Shown here: positions 11,457 through 22,759 of the stretch, piece after piece | Numbering within the stretch: position 1 is the first letter of the stretch | Layout: each line of letters opens with the position of its first letter | DNA from: Amanita rubescens | Taxonomy: Eukaryota > Basidiomycota > Agaricomycetes > Agaricales > Amanitaceae | Length of the DNA: 55,602 bases | Direction of reading: 5' to 3' | NCBI GenBank assembly: GCA_015039365.1 | Contig: WION01000349.1 | Coordinates: 1-55,602, forward strand | Notes under the pieces: generated by a model | Database searches by the model: none | What the model was told of the DNA's origin: nothing | Seen by the model: the letters and a program-made list of their open reading frames with translations, nothing else | Made by a program: the position numbers and the translations under genes

Positions 11457-12882
11457 ATGGGCGGCTGTGTCTCCAGCGTAGATGAGGAGGGCAGACTCCA
11501 TTCAGAGGCCATCGATAAACAGCTTGAAGAGGACCACAAGAAGTACAAACGAGAATGCAAGATTCTACTTTTGGGTACGCCTCTCACCTTCTCTCGATCC
11601 CGCTCGTTGGTTTACCTTTATCCAGGTTCTGGAGAGTCGGGCAAAAGCACTATTGTCAAGCAGATGAAGATCATCCATCAGGACGGTTTCTCGCCCGAAG
11701 AGCTCGACACATTCCGTCCTATCGTCTACCAAAACGTCCTCGAGTCTGCCCAGGCCATCGTCATACATATGCGGAAAATAGGCCAGCAGTGTGAACAGCA
11801 AAACAACCGTGTAAGCCATCGTCCGCTCTCTCGGTTATTATTCAGCTTAGTGGCCCCCCTGCCGACAGCTACTCGCGGAAAAGATATTGGACTATCAGCT
11901 TGAAATCCAGGGCTCAAAGGAACTCTACTTTTCGCCAGAGATTGCAGACGCTATACACCAATTCCACAAAGACCCCGCCGTTCAGAAAATCATCGACGAC
12001 TACGTCAGCGAGTTTTACCTGATGGACAGCGCTGAGTAGTACGCCTCGTATGACCACCCTACAACACAGCCACTTAAAAATTTTGACAGTTTCTTTGAAC
12101 ATGTCCTGCGGATAGGGACACCCGGATTCCGTCCGAATGAAACGGACGTACTTCGGGCGCGGCGGAAGACATTTGGTATCACAGAAACCCGATTCTCCAT
12201 GGGCCAACTATCGTATGTGCCGGTTCCCGCTCCGACTTGAAGGCGCTGACGTTGATGCAGAATACATATGTTTGATGTCGGCGGCCAACGATCAGAACGG
12301 AAAAAGTGGATACATTGCTTTGAGGCCGTGACATCGATCATATTTTGCACAGCCTTAAGTGAATATGATCAAGTCTTACTAGAGGAGAAAGCTCAGGTAG
12401 GGGTCTCCCAAACTCTTGACGTGATGGTCTATTTATACCCGATAGAACCGGATGACTGAGTCACTCGTTTTGTTTGAGTCCGTGATAAACTCAAGATGGT
12501 TCCTTCGTACATCAATCATTCTATTCCTTAACAAAACCGACGTTTTCAAACACAAACTACAGAAGGTATGACTCGGCACTTGTGAAACTGCCGCCACAGC
12601 GCTAACTCGTTTTGATAGGTTCCATTAGAGCGCCACTTTCCGGAATACACGGGCGGTAAGGATGTAAACAAGGCTGCAAAATACATCCTGTGGCGGTTCA
12701 TGCAAGTGAACCGAGCGAGGCTGAGCGTGTACCCACAGTAAGTCTAGCTTATAGTTGCCTGATCCTTGCTGATTCTCTTTAGTCTTACGCAAGCCACGGA
12801 TACGACTAATATAAGATTAGTCTTCGCGGCCGTTAAGGAAACAATCCTTCAAAATGCCCTCAAGGATTCCGGCATCCTATGA
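11457..12882 (+). CDS. Heterotrimeric G-protein alpha subunit
   Basis: A GTP-binding switch protein coupling seven-TM receptors to downstream pathways (cAMP, mating or nutrient sensing in fungi). Eight exons (11457-11574, 11626-11810, 11869-12038, 12090-12212, 12261-12396, 12446-12565, 12619-12737, 12783-12882) give 356 aa, the usual length. MGGC at the N-terminus gives a myristoylated Gly2 and palmitoylatable Cys4, so it should be membrane-anchored. The P-loop is GSGESGKST (residues 40-48) and switch II is [13 protein letters not shown] with catalytic Gln208. The guanine-base motif is NKTD (273-276), where NKKD is common. Unusual points: switch I reads RARRKTFGI where RSRVKTTGI is canonical, TCAT is replaced by TQAT (326-329), and the tail is SGIL with no Cys at -4. 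It is probably one of the divergent G-alpha paralogs typical of Agaricomycetes. Confidence 0.95.
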
Positions 12883-15198
12883 TATCTCACCCCGGTCTTT
12901 AAGCCTTTGTAATATATCATGGTAAGCAACGATCCCTGATCCCTTTTGCGCTCCTTGTCTAATGCTGTCTTATTTTATCAGACTCTCACGTCTCGTCGTC
13001 TTCCTCATATCTATATAATCTCGCCGATATCACCGCCTATAATCCTTTTATTCAGTCTTGAGCACCTACTCGGTCTCCGAACTATTCCCCGGTTTCACGG
13101 TGCTCCTCCCCATGCGGCCCTTTCAGAAAGATCCCCGTCGCTACCCGCCTTCCTTTGGCTGTCCAACTGGGCACTGCTCAGCTTGGGCTGTTCTGGCTTC
13201 TATCTCTGTCCCCAAGGCTGGTCTCCTAGAGGCATGATTGACGCATGCCTTAATCATTCCTATATCCAACACCGCATGCGGCCCTTTGTCCTATCATTGT
13301 ACATCTATAGATGCGCCTCTCTGGACTATGAATCCTGCGACAGTTGCGACCACTTCTATTCCCCGTTGTATATCATTGCATTATCCCCCCAAGTATTGTT
13401 CGACTACAAGCAGAGCATAGGCACCAGTCATGACGCTGTCATCTATTTCTTCTACATCTGGACCTTACGATATATCACCACTGGACGTTGAATGTATAAT
13501 ATGCAACCTTGTGCAACATCCCGTGGATAATAAACTATATGGTTTTACGTAGTGCTGGTGCCTTCATTTTGGATTTATGCGGTTAATGCTCCATTCAGCC
13601 ATCCCTCATGCGGTAACTCTCAGGCAATGATTTCGCTCAGATGCAAACCAGCGGACGGATCTCAAGAATAAAGAGTCCGGGTAACGTCGAGGACAACGTC
13701 CAGTTGGCATTCGCCTAGGTCGGCCGTGGCCGTCGATGAGTGCCAGTAACAAGTCAGAGATGTGCTTGCACACTACCCGATTGTTGCTCGAACGTTGCAG
13801 AAGCACCCACCAAGCGGCCTCGGTGGAAGGAACATGGCCCTTAGCGCGTGTCGAAACACAAATGAAAAACATGCGCCTACGCCACTAATGATATTGATAT
13901 ATTTGTTGATGTCATGTCGAGTCATGACAGTTCATCTAAACATATAGGGCATGTTGACGAATCAGTCAAAGTGGATGGATAACGTAAATTTGATTGGCAA
14001 TGTCAGTGGTATCTTCAGGAACCGTGGCGGTTCTGTTGGGAGTGTGAGCTAGGAGTGGAGTTGGTTAAGCTGTTGGATCGAGGCTCGTGCGGAAAGGTAA
14101 GTGCTGTTCCTCTCAGAAGTGTTGTTAACAAGCCGAGTATGCTCTGCGGCACCGGACTTACAATAATATCAGACTGTTTGACAGGTTTCATTAGTATGAT
14201 GCGCCTAGGACGATTACGGATGCGAGATAGGAAAAGAGTTGTGGGTCCTCTCAGTCAAAGTCGATTCTTTGAGCTTCGCCCAAGTCAGGTATAGCCTTCA
14301 ATTTTCAAGAACGGTGAGCAATTGAAGTGGATGAGAATATATATGCACATCATCGTCGTGAAGGTACCGAAGCAGTTACTGACAGAGTGACCCTGAACGT
14401 CCAAGTTGACGTTAACGCGGGCGAACCAGCTTGAGTCGGTCAGACTCATACATGTGGATATCCTTCGTACGGTGCGTGTTATTTTTGGTAGCGTGGCCAC
14501 ACGTCAACGTGGTCAGAACTAGCAACTCTTAGCTCAGCGCTCAGCCTTGTCACCTATCGCTTTAATTGCTTTGAAGACTTGGTGAAACCAACCTTTCGCA
14601 CGACGTGCGTAGCCATAACGACGTCAGGCCTCTTTTACTTCAATTATTGCTGTGACTCTAACGTTCACTGCACTTTTCGAAGACGTTCGAATGAAACCCA
14701 AGTGAGTTCAACGTCATAGCGAGTGTTAATAATTCAATTGCAAGATCAGGCGGAACAAAGCTCTGCATCGTAGGACTCTTGATGATGCGATAATTTTTTA
14801 TTGATGCGCTGGTGCTTATCGATCTTCTACGAAGCATGATCGAAGAATAGGATCAGCTACTCTAATTTCCGCCACACTCAGCGATACACCCTGGTACTTA
14901 CACCCCGCCGCTGGCGGCATTCGTACAGCTAGCAACGATTTCCAGCGCCCTCTCCTTCTAGTGGTTGCTCCCATCGGCGTACTCTTGGGTCCCCGCCTCT
15001 TCATGATCATGATGCTATTCAAATTATTCCAGGAACCGACATAACGCTAGCCTAAGTATGACCATGACGATCACGCCGGCAGCAGTGCAGCCATACAGGA
15101 TAAGGAAAAATCATCAAGCGTTGATTAGGACATCAAATGACGTTTTTCACGTGCCTGGCGACCAACGAGTAGAAATTCGCGCAGTTTAGGAAACCATG
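12883..15198. other. Intergenic, no supported gene
   Basis: The first few hundred bases are the pyrimidine-rich 3' side of the G-alpha gene. A long open frame at 12946-13491 has no ATG-led support, no motif and reads like pyrimidine-rich UTR. Around 14055-14110 a short stretch (KLLDRGSCGKV) resembles a kinase glycine loop, but nothing follows it in any frame. Confidence 0.45.
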
Positions 15199-15215
15199 TC
15201 AGAGCTGGTCTCCTC
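15199..15215 (+). promoter_or_regulatory. TSS-region motif shared by the secreted-protein genes
   Basis: TCAGAGCTGGTCTCCTC lies 21 bp upstream of the ATG at 15236. The same string, with few changes, recurs upstream of the secreted-protein genes at 16917, 18597, 22538 and, more weakly, 27692. Its position suggests an initiator or 5' leader element. Confidence 0.6.
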
Positions 15216-15235
15216 ACAGTCGACATTCTTTGCCC

Positions 15236-15780
15236 ATGCAGTTATTTTCCTACTTGTTGCTTTTCTTCGCACTTGGCGTTTCTGTGGCAGCAGCTCCCCT
15301 TCGAGACAATTTTAAAGCAAACTCTCCCTTGGAACATCTCGACGGCGCCGAAGGCGAACGATCGCGACGTCCGTCCCTCAGTGGCCTCCCGCCTTACGAA
15401 CCTCCACCACCACCACTTGACTCTCCTCCCCTTCCCCCTGCTCGCCCGGGCACTCCCGTCCACGTACCACCACTTCACTCTCCTCCCCTTCCCCCTGCTC
15501 GCCCAAACACTCCCGTCCACGTTCACCACGACGATCAATCATCTCATCTGACTCGACGGGGTTACCCTCTGTTTGGCGAACTTTCTCATAGGACAAAGGT
15601 CAACCTCGATCACTGGAGCCGGATGTATTTACTGGAAGGCTGGGTTCGTCATTTTTTTCTTCCCTGTTTGCAAGCATCTTACAGATGTATCCCTTTCAGC
15701 CCGGAACTATAGCAGTGTGGGATGCAAATATTGCGATCCCTCAAATTTGTACGCGTCTCACATGCATGAGAGAAATATAA
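15236..15780 (+). CDS. Small secreted Pro-rich protein
   Basis: Two exons (15236-15643, 15685-15780) give 167 aa. A clear signal peptide opens it (MQLFSYLLLFFALGVSVAAA, cleavage near residue 20). A Pro-rich region follows, built on a 57-nt direct repeat that encodes SPPLPPARP-type units twice, then a His/Asp linker with a dibasic TRRG site that could be a Kex2 cut. The C-terminal part (FGELSHRTKVNLDHW, then MYPFQPGTIAVWDANIAIP) matches nothing I know. It shares its promoter motif and leader with the secreted-protein family that follows but has no clear sequence match to the family domain. It could be an effector-like or wall protein; no function is assigned. The second exon is less certain than the first. 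Confidence 0.6.
15421..15522 (+). repeat. 57-bp direct repeat, Pro-rich coding
   Basis: Two units starting at 15421 and 15478 share CTCTCCTCCCCTTCCCCCTG and the following CTCGCCC and ACTCCCGTCCACGT blocks. The length is a multiple of three, so the frame is kept. Confidence 0.85.
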
Positions 15781-16814
15781 AGGATGGGGAGCGGCCCGTT
15801 GTAAGTGGTCGCCCGCAACCTCCCGCAGCTGAATCAGAGGTGGGTATAGCAACTTTTCAATAGTATGCATCTCACGTACTTTACAGAACTACCGGAACCC
15901 AATTCACTATTGACGAAAGCGGGGGGTAGATCTCCAAATTGTTAGAAATTGGCCAGTCTCCTAAGTAGTCGGTCGTGCCTGTTAGTTTATTGGTAGACGT
16001 TTTTAGAATTGTGTTGTCGTCATACTAATCTTGTTGTTGTTCTCTGATACTTTTGAACATAATGGAGGGTTGGACGACCTGCAGTTTACAGGATGAGATA
16101 ATAAAAAATGCTGAACCATTATTCTGCTGTCGCGCCTAGCGTAGGATCACGTTGTTTTTGGTGCCTCGGATGTGCATGCTGGCACGGATGTAGGAGCGCT
16201 AGAAATGTTGCCAGGACCAGTATGGAGTACGAAGGACCTATCTAGTGATATCTGCGATATGTGAGTCGAACTGCCTCAGGTCACATTCAGTCTCATGTTG
16301 TGTGGAGTGGTTGACGGGATTGTTTTCGTCTATCAAATCTCTTCAAACGTTCATTGACACCCATAACCCAGGTCACATGTCAGGGCTTCAGCCGCACCAC
16401 ACGATGTTGATACTTCGCACGGCCTGCACGCATGACGAGACGGCTTGGCAATGCACCTGAGGCCTGAGGTCTTGGCACTTGAACCGTGCGTAATCTTAAG
16501 TCTTTGTCCATGGCGACATCATGACGGTCGTACACAGTGACCACTTGCACCCGCTCACCGTAAAACCACGATGTCACTTTCTTTATTCAGTCAGGTCGAT
16601 GGTCAAAACGTGTGGTTCGGCCATGCCCTTGGCCCCTTCTGGGTATTCTAGTGTGGAGTTCCGCTATCAAAAGTTGTAGTAAGTATCAATCAAATCTTAG
16701 TTCGTCATCATACTATGATGCTGATGCTGTGGGATGGTGCTTGCGTAGAGCATCATCACCACATCATGATCTAGAGTGCCGTTCCGACACATCCTCTGCC
16801 GCAAGTTCAAATTG
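15781..16814. other. Intergenic, no supported gene
   Basis: About 1 kb between two secreted-protein genes. No open frame with motif or splice support on either strand. Confidence 0.45.
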
Positions 16815-16859
16815 CATAAAATCCGCGTGATTCCTACCGCACCTCAGAGCCGGTCTCCA
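16815..16859 (+). promoter_or_regulatory. Core promoter of the secreted-protein family
   Basis: A TATA-like CATAAAATCCGCG at 16815 is followed 37 bp later by GGTCTCC within CTCAGAGCCGGTCTCCAC. The same two-part layout is present at 18481, 22442 and 27600. Confidence 0.6.
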
Positions 16860-16916
16860 CTGCTTCACATCTGCTCCCATATCCTGTCCTTTACCCTCGA
16901 ACGCCCTGTGTTATCA

Positions 16917-17758
16917 ATGAAGATCACCACCTTGTTGTTCTTGTACATGTTACCGTTGTTTCTCCTGATCACTTCCGCAGCGTCCGCTCCGTATGGCCCT
17001 TTTTCCAGAAAGAAAACTCCCCCCCCTCCTACTGGAAAACACAGTTTGTTGTTCTTGTACATGCTACCGTTGTTTCTCCTGATCACTTCTGCAGCGTTCC
17101 GCACTATTTTCGGAAATCAAACTCCCCCCCCTGCTACTAGAAAGCCGGAAAGGGAGAGTCATCTCATTGTTAGTGGGACTTATATTTGAAACTATGCTCA
17201 TATGATTTCGCATTTGTAACAGGCCCCGCAAGAGAGACATCTAGCAACTGAAGGGGATCTATGTGGTACTAGGTGGATAAAGGCATGGGGTACTAGGATA
17301 CCTCTTTTGGTCAGCTTGTTTTTTTTCTTCTTCTAAGCTCCGCTGATATACGCATTGCGTATCACGGTCTTGATAGAAACCGGTGAATACGACGACTTTC
17401 AACTCACGCTTGCACTCACTTACCTGAACAGAATTACAAGTTATTGCCTACGGATATGCTTGCCATCTTTGAGGGCAACGGGAAAACCATTAATGGCGTG
17501 GCAATTTCGGTCGGTCCCAACTCGAAGGCTAAGCACTACAAGATTTCGGAATTTCCACGTGAATATGCAGAAGACCGGTGGCTTCGGATACCAAAGGATG
17601 AAAATGATGTCAGTCCGAGGATCTCAGGATTTAACGAATTTTGATTGTGTCTCATGTAACGAACTTTCTTACAGAATAATATTCCAAATAATATGCATAT
17701 CATCTTGGATGTCGATGGCACATGGCTCATGATACCCAGCCAGAAAACGACGCCGTGA
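16917..17758 (+). CDS. Small secreted protein, family member B
   Basis: Exon 1 starts at ATG 16917 with a strong signal sequence. A 114-nt direct repeat then gives a second, nearly identical hydrophobic segment 38 residues later (LLFLYMLPLFLLITSAA twice), each followed by Pro/Lys-rich linkers. Downstream exons carry the family pattern. About 17222-17300 reads HLATEGDLCGTRW, matching PLEQAGELSGTTW of the gene at 18597. The exon starting at 17435 reads MLAIFEGNGKTINGVAIS, then HYKISEF and RWLRIP, and ends at a GTCAGT donor (17609). The last exon (17676-17758) reads NNIPNNMHIILDVDGTWLM. The middle joints are not fully resolved, so the span is firmer than the exon list. This is an uncharacterised, apparently lineage-specific family with extracellular location expected. 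It may be a decaying copy. Confidence 0.5.
16932..17140 (+). repeat. 114-bp tandem duplication of a signal-peptide segment
   Basis: Copies start at 16932 and 17046 with TTGTTGTTCTTGTACATG. Identity is high through the hydrophobic core and falls off in the C-tract (CTCCCCCCCC) and linker. The duplication is in frame. Confidence 0.9.
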
Positions 17759-18480
17759 AATCGATCCCGCCCTGTTGTACCAGAGAGGAGCAGGAAAATG
17801 AAAGATGTTTCTATTATATCGGTAAACAATGAGAGAAATGGGTAAGTGAGATGCGAATCTCTGGCATGTCGAGTAGACCTTCTTTCGTAAACGGGATATC
17901 GTTCATACCCTAGCGAGCGTGTCAGAAGGGTAAATATAGGCAAATACTCGCCATATGAGCATTCAAAATCTCATCCGGCTTCGAATTACTCGTCATGGAA
18001 AAAGCTTGCGAATCAACGAAGTGGCCGAAACGCGGCCCGACATGGGCACTACGGTCACTAAGTTATCCTTTGCGCCGTTAGCCTTTCCCTCCCCGGATCC
18101 AGAGGAGAAGGAACACCCACCATCAACACCAGATTGTACTTTTATTGTTCAGGAAGATGTCCTTATCATTCTCACCTAGGCCGAACAACCTCTTCTTCCC
18201 CTTCTTTGTCGTTCAAGCCACTGCTCGAATCACCGCTCTGCCGTGCTAATAGTCCGGTTGCCTTGGCTGCTGAGCCTCAACGAATGACGACAGATATTCT
18301 ATAGGGCCGCCGATATTCTCGGAGATGGTACGGCAAAGAATTGAACCACAATTCGCGGTCAAAATGTGTTACTATAATTAGATTTGTGGCAGTGTCACGA
18401 CCTGCTTGGCAACGACGAAACAGTTCTCCCATCGTGCATCAAGGTATCATGTTCGTCTCAGGACAGGCTTAACAACGCGA
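17759..18480. other. Intergenic, no supported gene
   Basis: A short open frame at 17955-18179 begins MSIQNLIRL but has no motif or splice partners. Otherwise I see nothing. Confidence 0.4.
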
Positions 18481-18525
18481 TATAAAACCTGCATGGTGCC
18501 CTAATAAACCTCAGAGCTGGTCTCC
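18481..18525 (+). promoter_or_regulatory. Core promoter of secreted-protein gene C
   Basis: TATAAAACCTGCATGGTGCC, then CCTCAGAGCTGGTCTCC 24 bp after the box. It is the best TATA box in the set and precedes the ATG at 18597 by about 110 bp. Confidence 0.65.
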
Positions 18526-18596
18526 TCTACCCCACATCGAGAAATAGCCGCTGCCCACTGTACCGTTTCCTACTTTTAGTCCTCTCGATCTCCGAT

Positions 18597-19187
18597 ATGA
18601 AGGCCATCACCAAGTTATTCTCGTACTCGTTCCTTTTGTTCTTGCTTAGCACTTTCGTCGTGGCCGCCCCCTCTATTGCTTCTAGTCGGGTCAGTGTGTC
18701 TATCATTTTTGAAACTACGATTTAACATACCCCTCAGAATATTCCTCTCGAACAGGCGGGTGAGCTATCTGGTACTACTTGGGAAAAGGTTGGACGTCAA
18801 TCTTATGTCAGTGGTTTCCATTCCCTACTTTTTTAATACGTTTAAACCTGGTTCTCGATATGAAGCTCAAGAAGACCCTTGTCACTTTCGTGGGCGATGA
18901 TATGACTGTTCGCGGGGTAAAACTTTCTGCTTTATATGTTCACGATAGTGCGCCAGTCCTGTCGATTTCTGAACTCACAAAAAGCGAGGAACGTACGAAA
19001 GCGTTGGAAGGCATGTGGATTCTAACATCAGATTCACGTGAAGATAGGGTCAGTGCCACAGTGATATCAAAAGTCTTGGCTCATTCACTCTGAAATAATC
19101 TTTACAGCCTAGCCTCCCGACCGCGATGAGGATTTCACGCAATAACCGTGTCGGCGGATGGTTTATACGCATGAACACTGCGCGGTG
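18597..19187 (+). CDS. Small secreted protein, family member C
   Basis: Exon 1 (18597-18689) encodes a signal peptide, MKAITKLFSYSFLLFLLSTF, then VVAAPS. Exon 2 starts at 18739 (NIPLEQAGELSGTTWEK). Exon 3 carries the domain core (TLVTFVGDDMTVRGVKLS, then LSISELTKSEER and GMWIL) and ends at 19048. A last exon (19108-19187) reads PSLPTAMRISRNNRVGGW. Three introns start with GTCAGT and all joints are phase 0. The core aligns with the genes at 16917 and 27692 (F-x-G-D/N, ISEL and W at matched spacing). It is shorter than the 27692 copy. DNA after the stop still resembles coding, so this may be a truncated copy. Function unknown; secretion expected. Confidence 0.58.
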
Positions 19188-20123
19188 AAATGTCAATTCC
19201 GCTGTGGATATGCCACACTTCTGACTTCACATCCCACTTCTCCCTGTTGAATCGTTTTATCTACCGCCAAAACGACGGCGAGTCTATGCAAAAGGTTTCT
19301 AGTCGACATTCATACAGCCTTCACTTTCAACGAGTTACCGCTAGATTCATCATATATGCCCCTTATAAGATACATCTCGGTCACATATTATTACTTTTGA
19401 GCATTATTTTTCCCACATATAAATATACATTTCTGTTGCTTCTATGCCTGGACATTCTTCTTGCATTTAGCGGAAAGAGCTTTCTTGTGAATCCACGGAA
19501 TATATAGAGAAAGCCAAGATGTCTAAATTGAGCGAGACTGAGTCATTCCATGGCCAGTTGGTGAGTTCGTGGATTCTGATATCAGAAGGAAAGGCCAGTG
19601 GTCTCCTGACGGCACGTCTCACGGATTACACAGCCCGACCTTAAATATAGAGTTCGCATGGGGACACGAACGATTGGTCGTCTTACCGCCATCAAACCCT
19701 GATAACGCATGATTTAAAGCTAGATTGTAAAGTGCCAGGTAGCTTGCATTGATCTAGCGTAGATTATGGTAAGTTAAAGTGGAAACTTAAGGATCATTGA
19801 GCACAGCCACATCATTTTAAGAGATGTCTTGGCAAGGGACGACAATGAACATCATCTCGCCCCTGGATTCGGATGAGAACGCGATGGAATCTGATGAAGG
19901 GCAGGAGAGATGAAGAACGATCATGGAATGCGAAACGATAGCTAATCACTTCGATTTGCAACGAGTGTTCCTGGATGAACTTTGCCATTCACAGGCGGTG
20001 AGCGATGTGTGCCTGCATGGGAAGGCTGGCTGGTAGTGTAGGCTCTCAAGACGTGGTCGCCGATTTGATCGCGCGTTGAGTCAAAAACGGATGGGTGGCG
20101 GTGTGATTGCCTACCTCAGAATC
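19188..20123. other. Intergenic, possible decayed coding remains
   Basis: 19190-19510 has long AT-rich open frames with hydrophobic runs on the plus strand but no splice-consistent continuation of gene C. I read it as non-coding or decayed. The rest is featureless. Confidence 0.35.
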
Positions 20124-20227
20124 GTGTTGAATGTGCTGTAACTGTAAGTAGTTTGGTGCGCATTCCCACGTTGTAGTTGAATATATAAAGGCCCGTGTTC
20201 TTTAAACCCATTTTGCTTCAAGCCATC
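20124..20227 (+). promoter_or_regulatory. Promoter of CFEM gene 1 (duplicated)
   Basis: Contains the TATA box ATATATAAAG at 20181-20190, about 45 bp before the ATG. About 100 bp, from TGAATGTGCTGTA through TTGCTTCAAGCCATC, recurs nearly unchanged at 22930-23036 before the second CFEM gene. Confidence 0.75.
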
Positions 20228-20922
20228 ATGTTGTTCAATGCCAACCTTCTTGCTCTTGCTGCACTCTTCGCTACTGGCGTCCACGCCTGGAAGACCGCCT
20301 CCAGCACCTCTACTGCTGTCATTCCCACCAGCACCAGCCAGATCCCCCCGTGTGTTCTGACCTGCGTGGAGGCTGCTCTCCAGAGCACCCACGGTGCTTG
20401 CACGTCCATGTTCGTCCTTTGACTCTCTGTCAACTAGTCCAGGGTACTGACGCTTGCGTTTGCAGCACCAGTCCTTGCATTTGCACCAACACCGAGTTCC
20501 AAAAGTCTGTTGCGACGTGCTTGGCGTACAAGTGCACGGCATCTGACGCGGCTGCCGCTGCTCAACTTGAAAAGGCCGTTTGCAGTGAGTAACGTGACTA
20601 AACACGTCGACTATTTCGCGTTGCTGATTCGGACGCAGCCTCTACATCTGCCAGCGGTAGTGCCACTGCCACACGCACCACTACCGACAGCTATTCAAGC
20701 ACGCCCTCTGGTTCCTCCAGTGGTGGTGGTGGTGGTGGTGGCGGCGGCGGCGGCGGTACTAGCTATTCAACCACGTCTTCAGCTACGAGCTCTTCAACCT
20801 CGTCTTCAGCTTCGAGCACTCCTACCAAGTCCGCAGGTGCCAAAATTACATTTGATCACGACAACCTGTTTGTTCTCGCCGTTGGTGTCGTTGGTGCAGT
20901 TTTTGGCGGATTGATGGTTTAG
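20228..20922 (+). CDS. CFEM-domain, GPI-anchored secreted protein, copy 1
   Basis: Three exons (20228-20409, 20466-20584, 20639-20922) give 194 aa. A signal peptide (about 1-19) is followed by a CFEM domain with eight cysteines: PPCVLTC, GAC, SPCICT, ATC, KC and VC. The domain is cut by a phase-2 intron. A Ser/Thr-rich stalk includes a run of 12 glycines encoded by a GGT/GGC microsatellite. The C-terminus (NLFVLAVGVVGAVFGGLMV) is a hydrophobic tail after a small-residue site, as expected for GPI attachment. CFEM proteins sit at the cell surface and in some fungi bind haem or act in host interaction; the role here is unknown. It is paralogous to the gene at 23037. Confidence 0.9.
20722..20757 (+). 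repeat. GGT/GGC trinucleotide repeat (poly-Gly)
   Basis: Twelve in-frame glycine codons, first GGT then GGC. The run is absent from the second CFEM copy. Confidence 0.95.
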
Positions 20923-22441
20923 TTGATAATACCCTTGAACGTCCACATGTAACGGTGCACCAAACAATTATTCGGTTGTCGTGACGAGTCTGATCCGACT
21001 GTGAGGATGGTGCTGTAGGCCTTGTGGGCTGTGTGGACGTCGGTGGCGCAGTGCTATGTTAGAAGGTCGGCGAGGGATAGTAGGTGGTCTGAGTCGGTGG
21101 TGTAACTTGGGTTCGAATGAGGCACAAGCTTGCTTCGAGTAACTTGAGCGCGCTCACCTTGTCTTGTTCCAATTTGATGGTGCAATGGAGTTTTCGTCTA
21201 CGAGTTCATTGCGTTGGACCCATATGGCACTTGAAGAGAATGTCGAGTCTCCCAACCCTTCTCAGCCCTTCCACCGTTTCCGTATCCTCTTGTTCAATTC
21301 TAGTAGTTTGTCAGTGAAATCAGAGGTGCAAGAAGGTCGGGAAATACGTACGTGAGCCAAGGTTCACGATGTTCTGAGCGACTCTTCAGCAGCGCCTCCA
21401 GAGTGGACGTTAGCTCATCGGCTCTTTCTTGTCGTAACATTGATTGTGGGAAGAGCGCAGTGAGCCGTGGAGGAGATTGATCCCTGTCTCCGCTCGGAAT
21501 CCCTGAACGCGACGGAAAATACTTTTTCTCGTTCGTACAGCGTTACAAGACAGGCTGGATGTTGAGCTCGTGATGAGTGAACTGTGTTTCCATTTCACGT
21601 GTCCATCGAGTGGTCAACACGGGCGCGGGTCACTCAAATGGGTCATCGGTATAGAGCGGATGCCAGTTGGCGTTTGTGGGCGAAATTGACGAGAGGTCGA
21701 GTTTATGCTGCTGCGGATGTTGGACGAGAAGTGGAGGTGTTTTTCTTGATTTCTGCGTGGATTCCGGTGAGGATGCATCCCGCCGCATTAGGGAAATCAA
21801 GGCACTGGGCGAACGCCCATCCCAGCCTGTGTCCCGGGCATGCTCGTCGCAGCGGCATCGACACCAGGCGAAGGCAGGCCATACGGCAACGTGGGTCGTT
21901 CGTCAATTCGGAAGTAGGGTGGGCATGTTGGAGATATGTAGTCGTCACCAGCGCCGTGGGAGGCAGCTGTAGTACTGTGTGTGTGTGTGAGCACTTGTTT
22001 AATTATATAAATAGATAAGGAACACGTACTCAAACCCCAAATAACGCCGAGGAGACTGGCAAGAGCTCTATTTAGCATACGGAGGACGCATGCACCACTT
22101 CCCATACGCAGCCCGCTGTGTCGTAGGGGTATAGACGCGCACTTCATCCCTAAATCTTCTCCAGGGCCGTAAGTCTAACGGATTGGGTTCGTTGGTCGAG
22201 CGAAGACAGTTCTTGGCTTTGAAGTCATTCCCCGCATGCAACCGGTGACGGACTCGTGGGATAATGTCTTCTAATGATGCCGGATTCAAATTTTCTTTCT
22301 TGGTGGCGGTGAGAAATTGCCCTTTTTTTAATCGTTCTACATATGAATTGGACGGTTTGAAGTTGCGATGAAACGGAGTTGAAACGTCGTGCTCTGCATC
22401 AAGGTATGTCTCACCGTGACGGTGTGCTTGGCAACAAAGCA
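20923..22441. other. Intergenic, no supported gene
   Basis: Overlapping short frames on both strands (around 21.6-22.1 kb) have no motifs or start and splice support. Part of this interval separates the two copies of the CFEM duplication. Confidence 0.45.
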
Positions 22442-22491
22442 TATAAATCTGCATGATGCCGGGCTCACTAACGCGCCTCAGATCTGGTCTC
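22442..22491 (+). promoter_or_regulatory. Core promoter of truncated secreted-protein gene D
   Basis: TATAAATCTGCATGATGCC at 22442, then CCTCAGATCTGGTCTC 44 bp after the box start. It is close to the promoter at 18481. Confidence 0.62.
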
Positions 22492-22537
22492 TGTAAAGCC
22501 ATCCCCAACCTCAGCGTTATCAAGAGATATCCACGAT

Positions 22538-22759
22538 ATGAAAACCATTGCCACTTTCTCATGCTCGACTTTGCTTGTATTCTTGCTTACCACTTTTGTG
22601 GTGGTCGCTCCCTCTCATATTTTTCTGAGGAGCCTGTTGACTCAGGTTATATTAGTGGTTTTGCTAATTTGCCGTGCGATCTCACATACTTAACACGCTC
22701 AGGTGACTCGTCTCGAAGACGCAGGCGTGCTGTCCGGTTGGGCCCTGGTCGTAAAGTAG
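22538..22759 (+). pseudogene. Truncated secreted-protein copy D
   Basis: Starts like gene C (MKTIATFSCSTLLVFLLTTF, then VVVAPS). After a short intron (about 22649-22701, weak GTTATA donor) it reads VTRLEDAGVLSGWALVVK and stops at TAG 22757. This aligns with PLEQAGELSGTTWEKVG of gene C, which continues into the domain core that D lacks. The following 150 bp show only faint likeness to that core. The promoter is still recognisable, so a 50-60 aa secreted peptide could be made, but loss of function is the simpler reading. Confidence 0.6.

Noticed and set aside
12946..13491. 181-aa plus-strand open frame after the G-alpha gene
   Set aside because: No ATG start, pyrimidine-rich low-complexity translation, no motif. 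More likely 3' untranslated sequence.
14055..14294. Kinase-like glycine loop (KLLDRGSCGKV)
   Set aside because: Only 11 residues; no VAIK lysine, HRD or DFG in any frame nearby.
19190..19507. Continuation of secreted-protein gene C
   Set aside because: Hydrophobic AT-rich frame without a phase-consistent acceptor; alignment to gene E fails past the stop at 19187.
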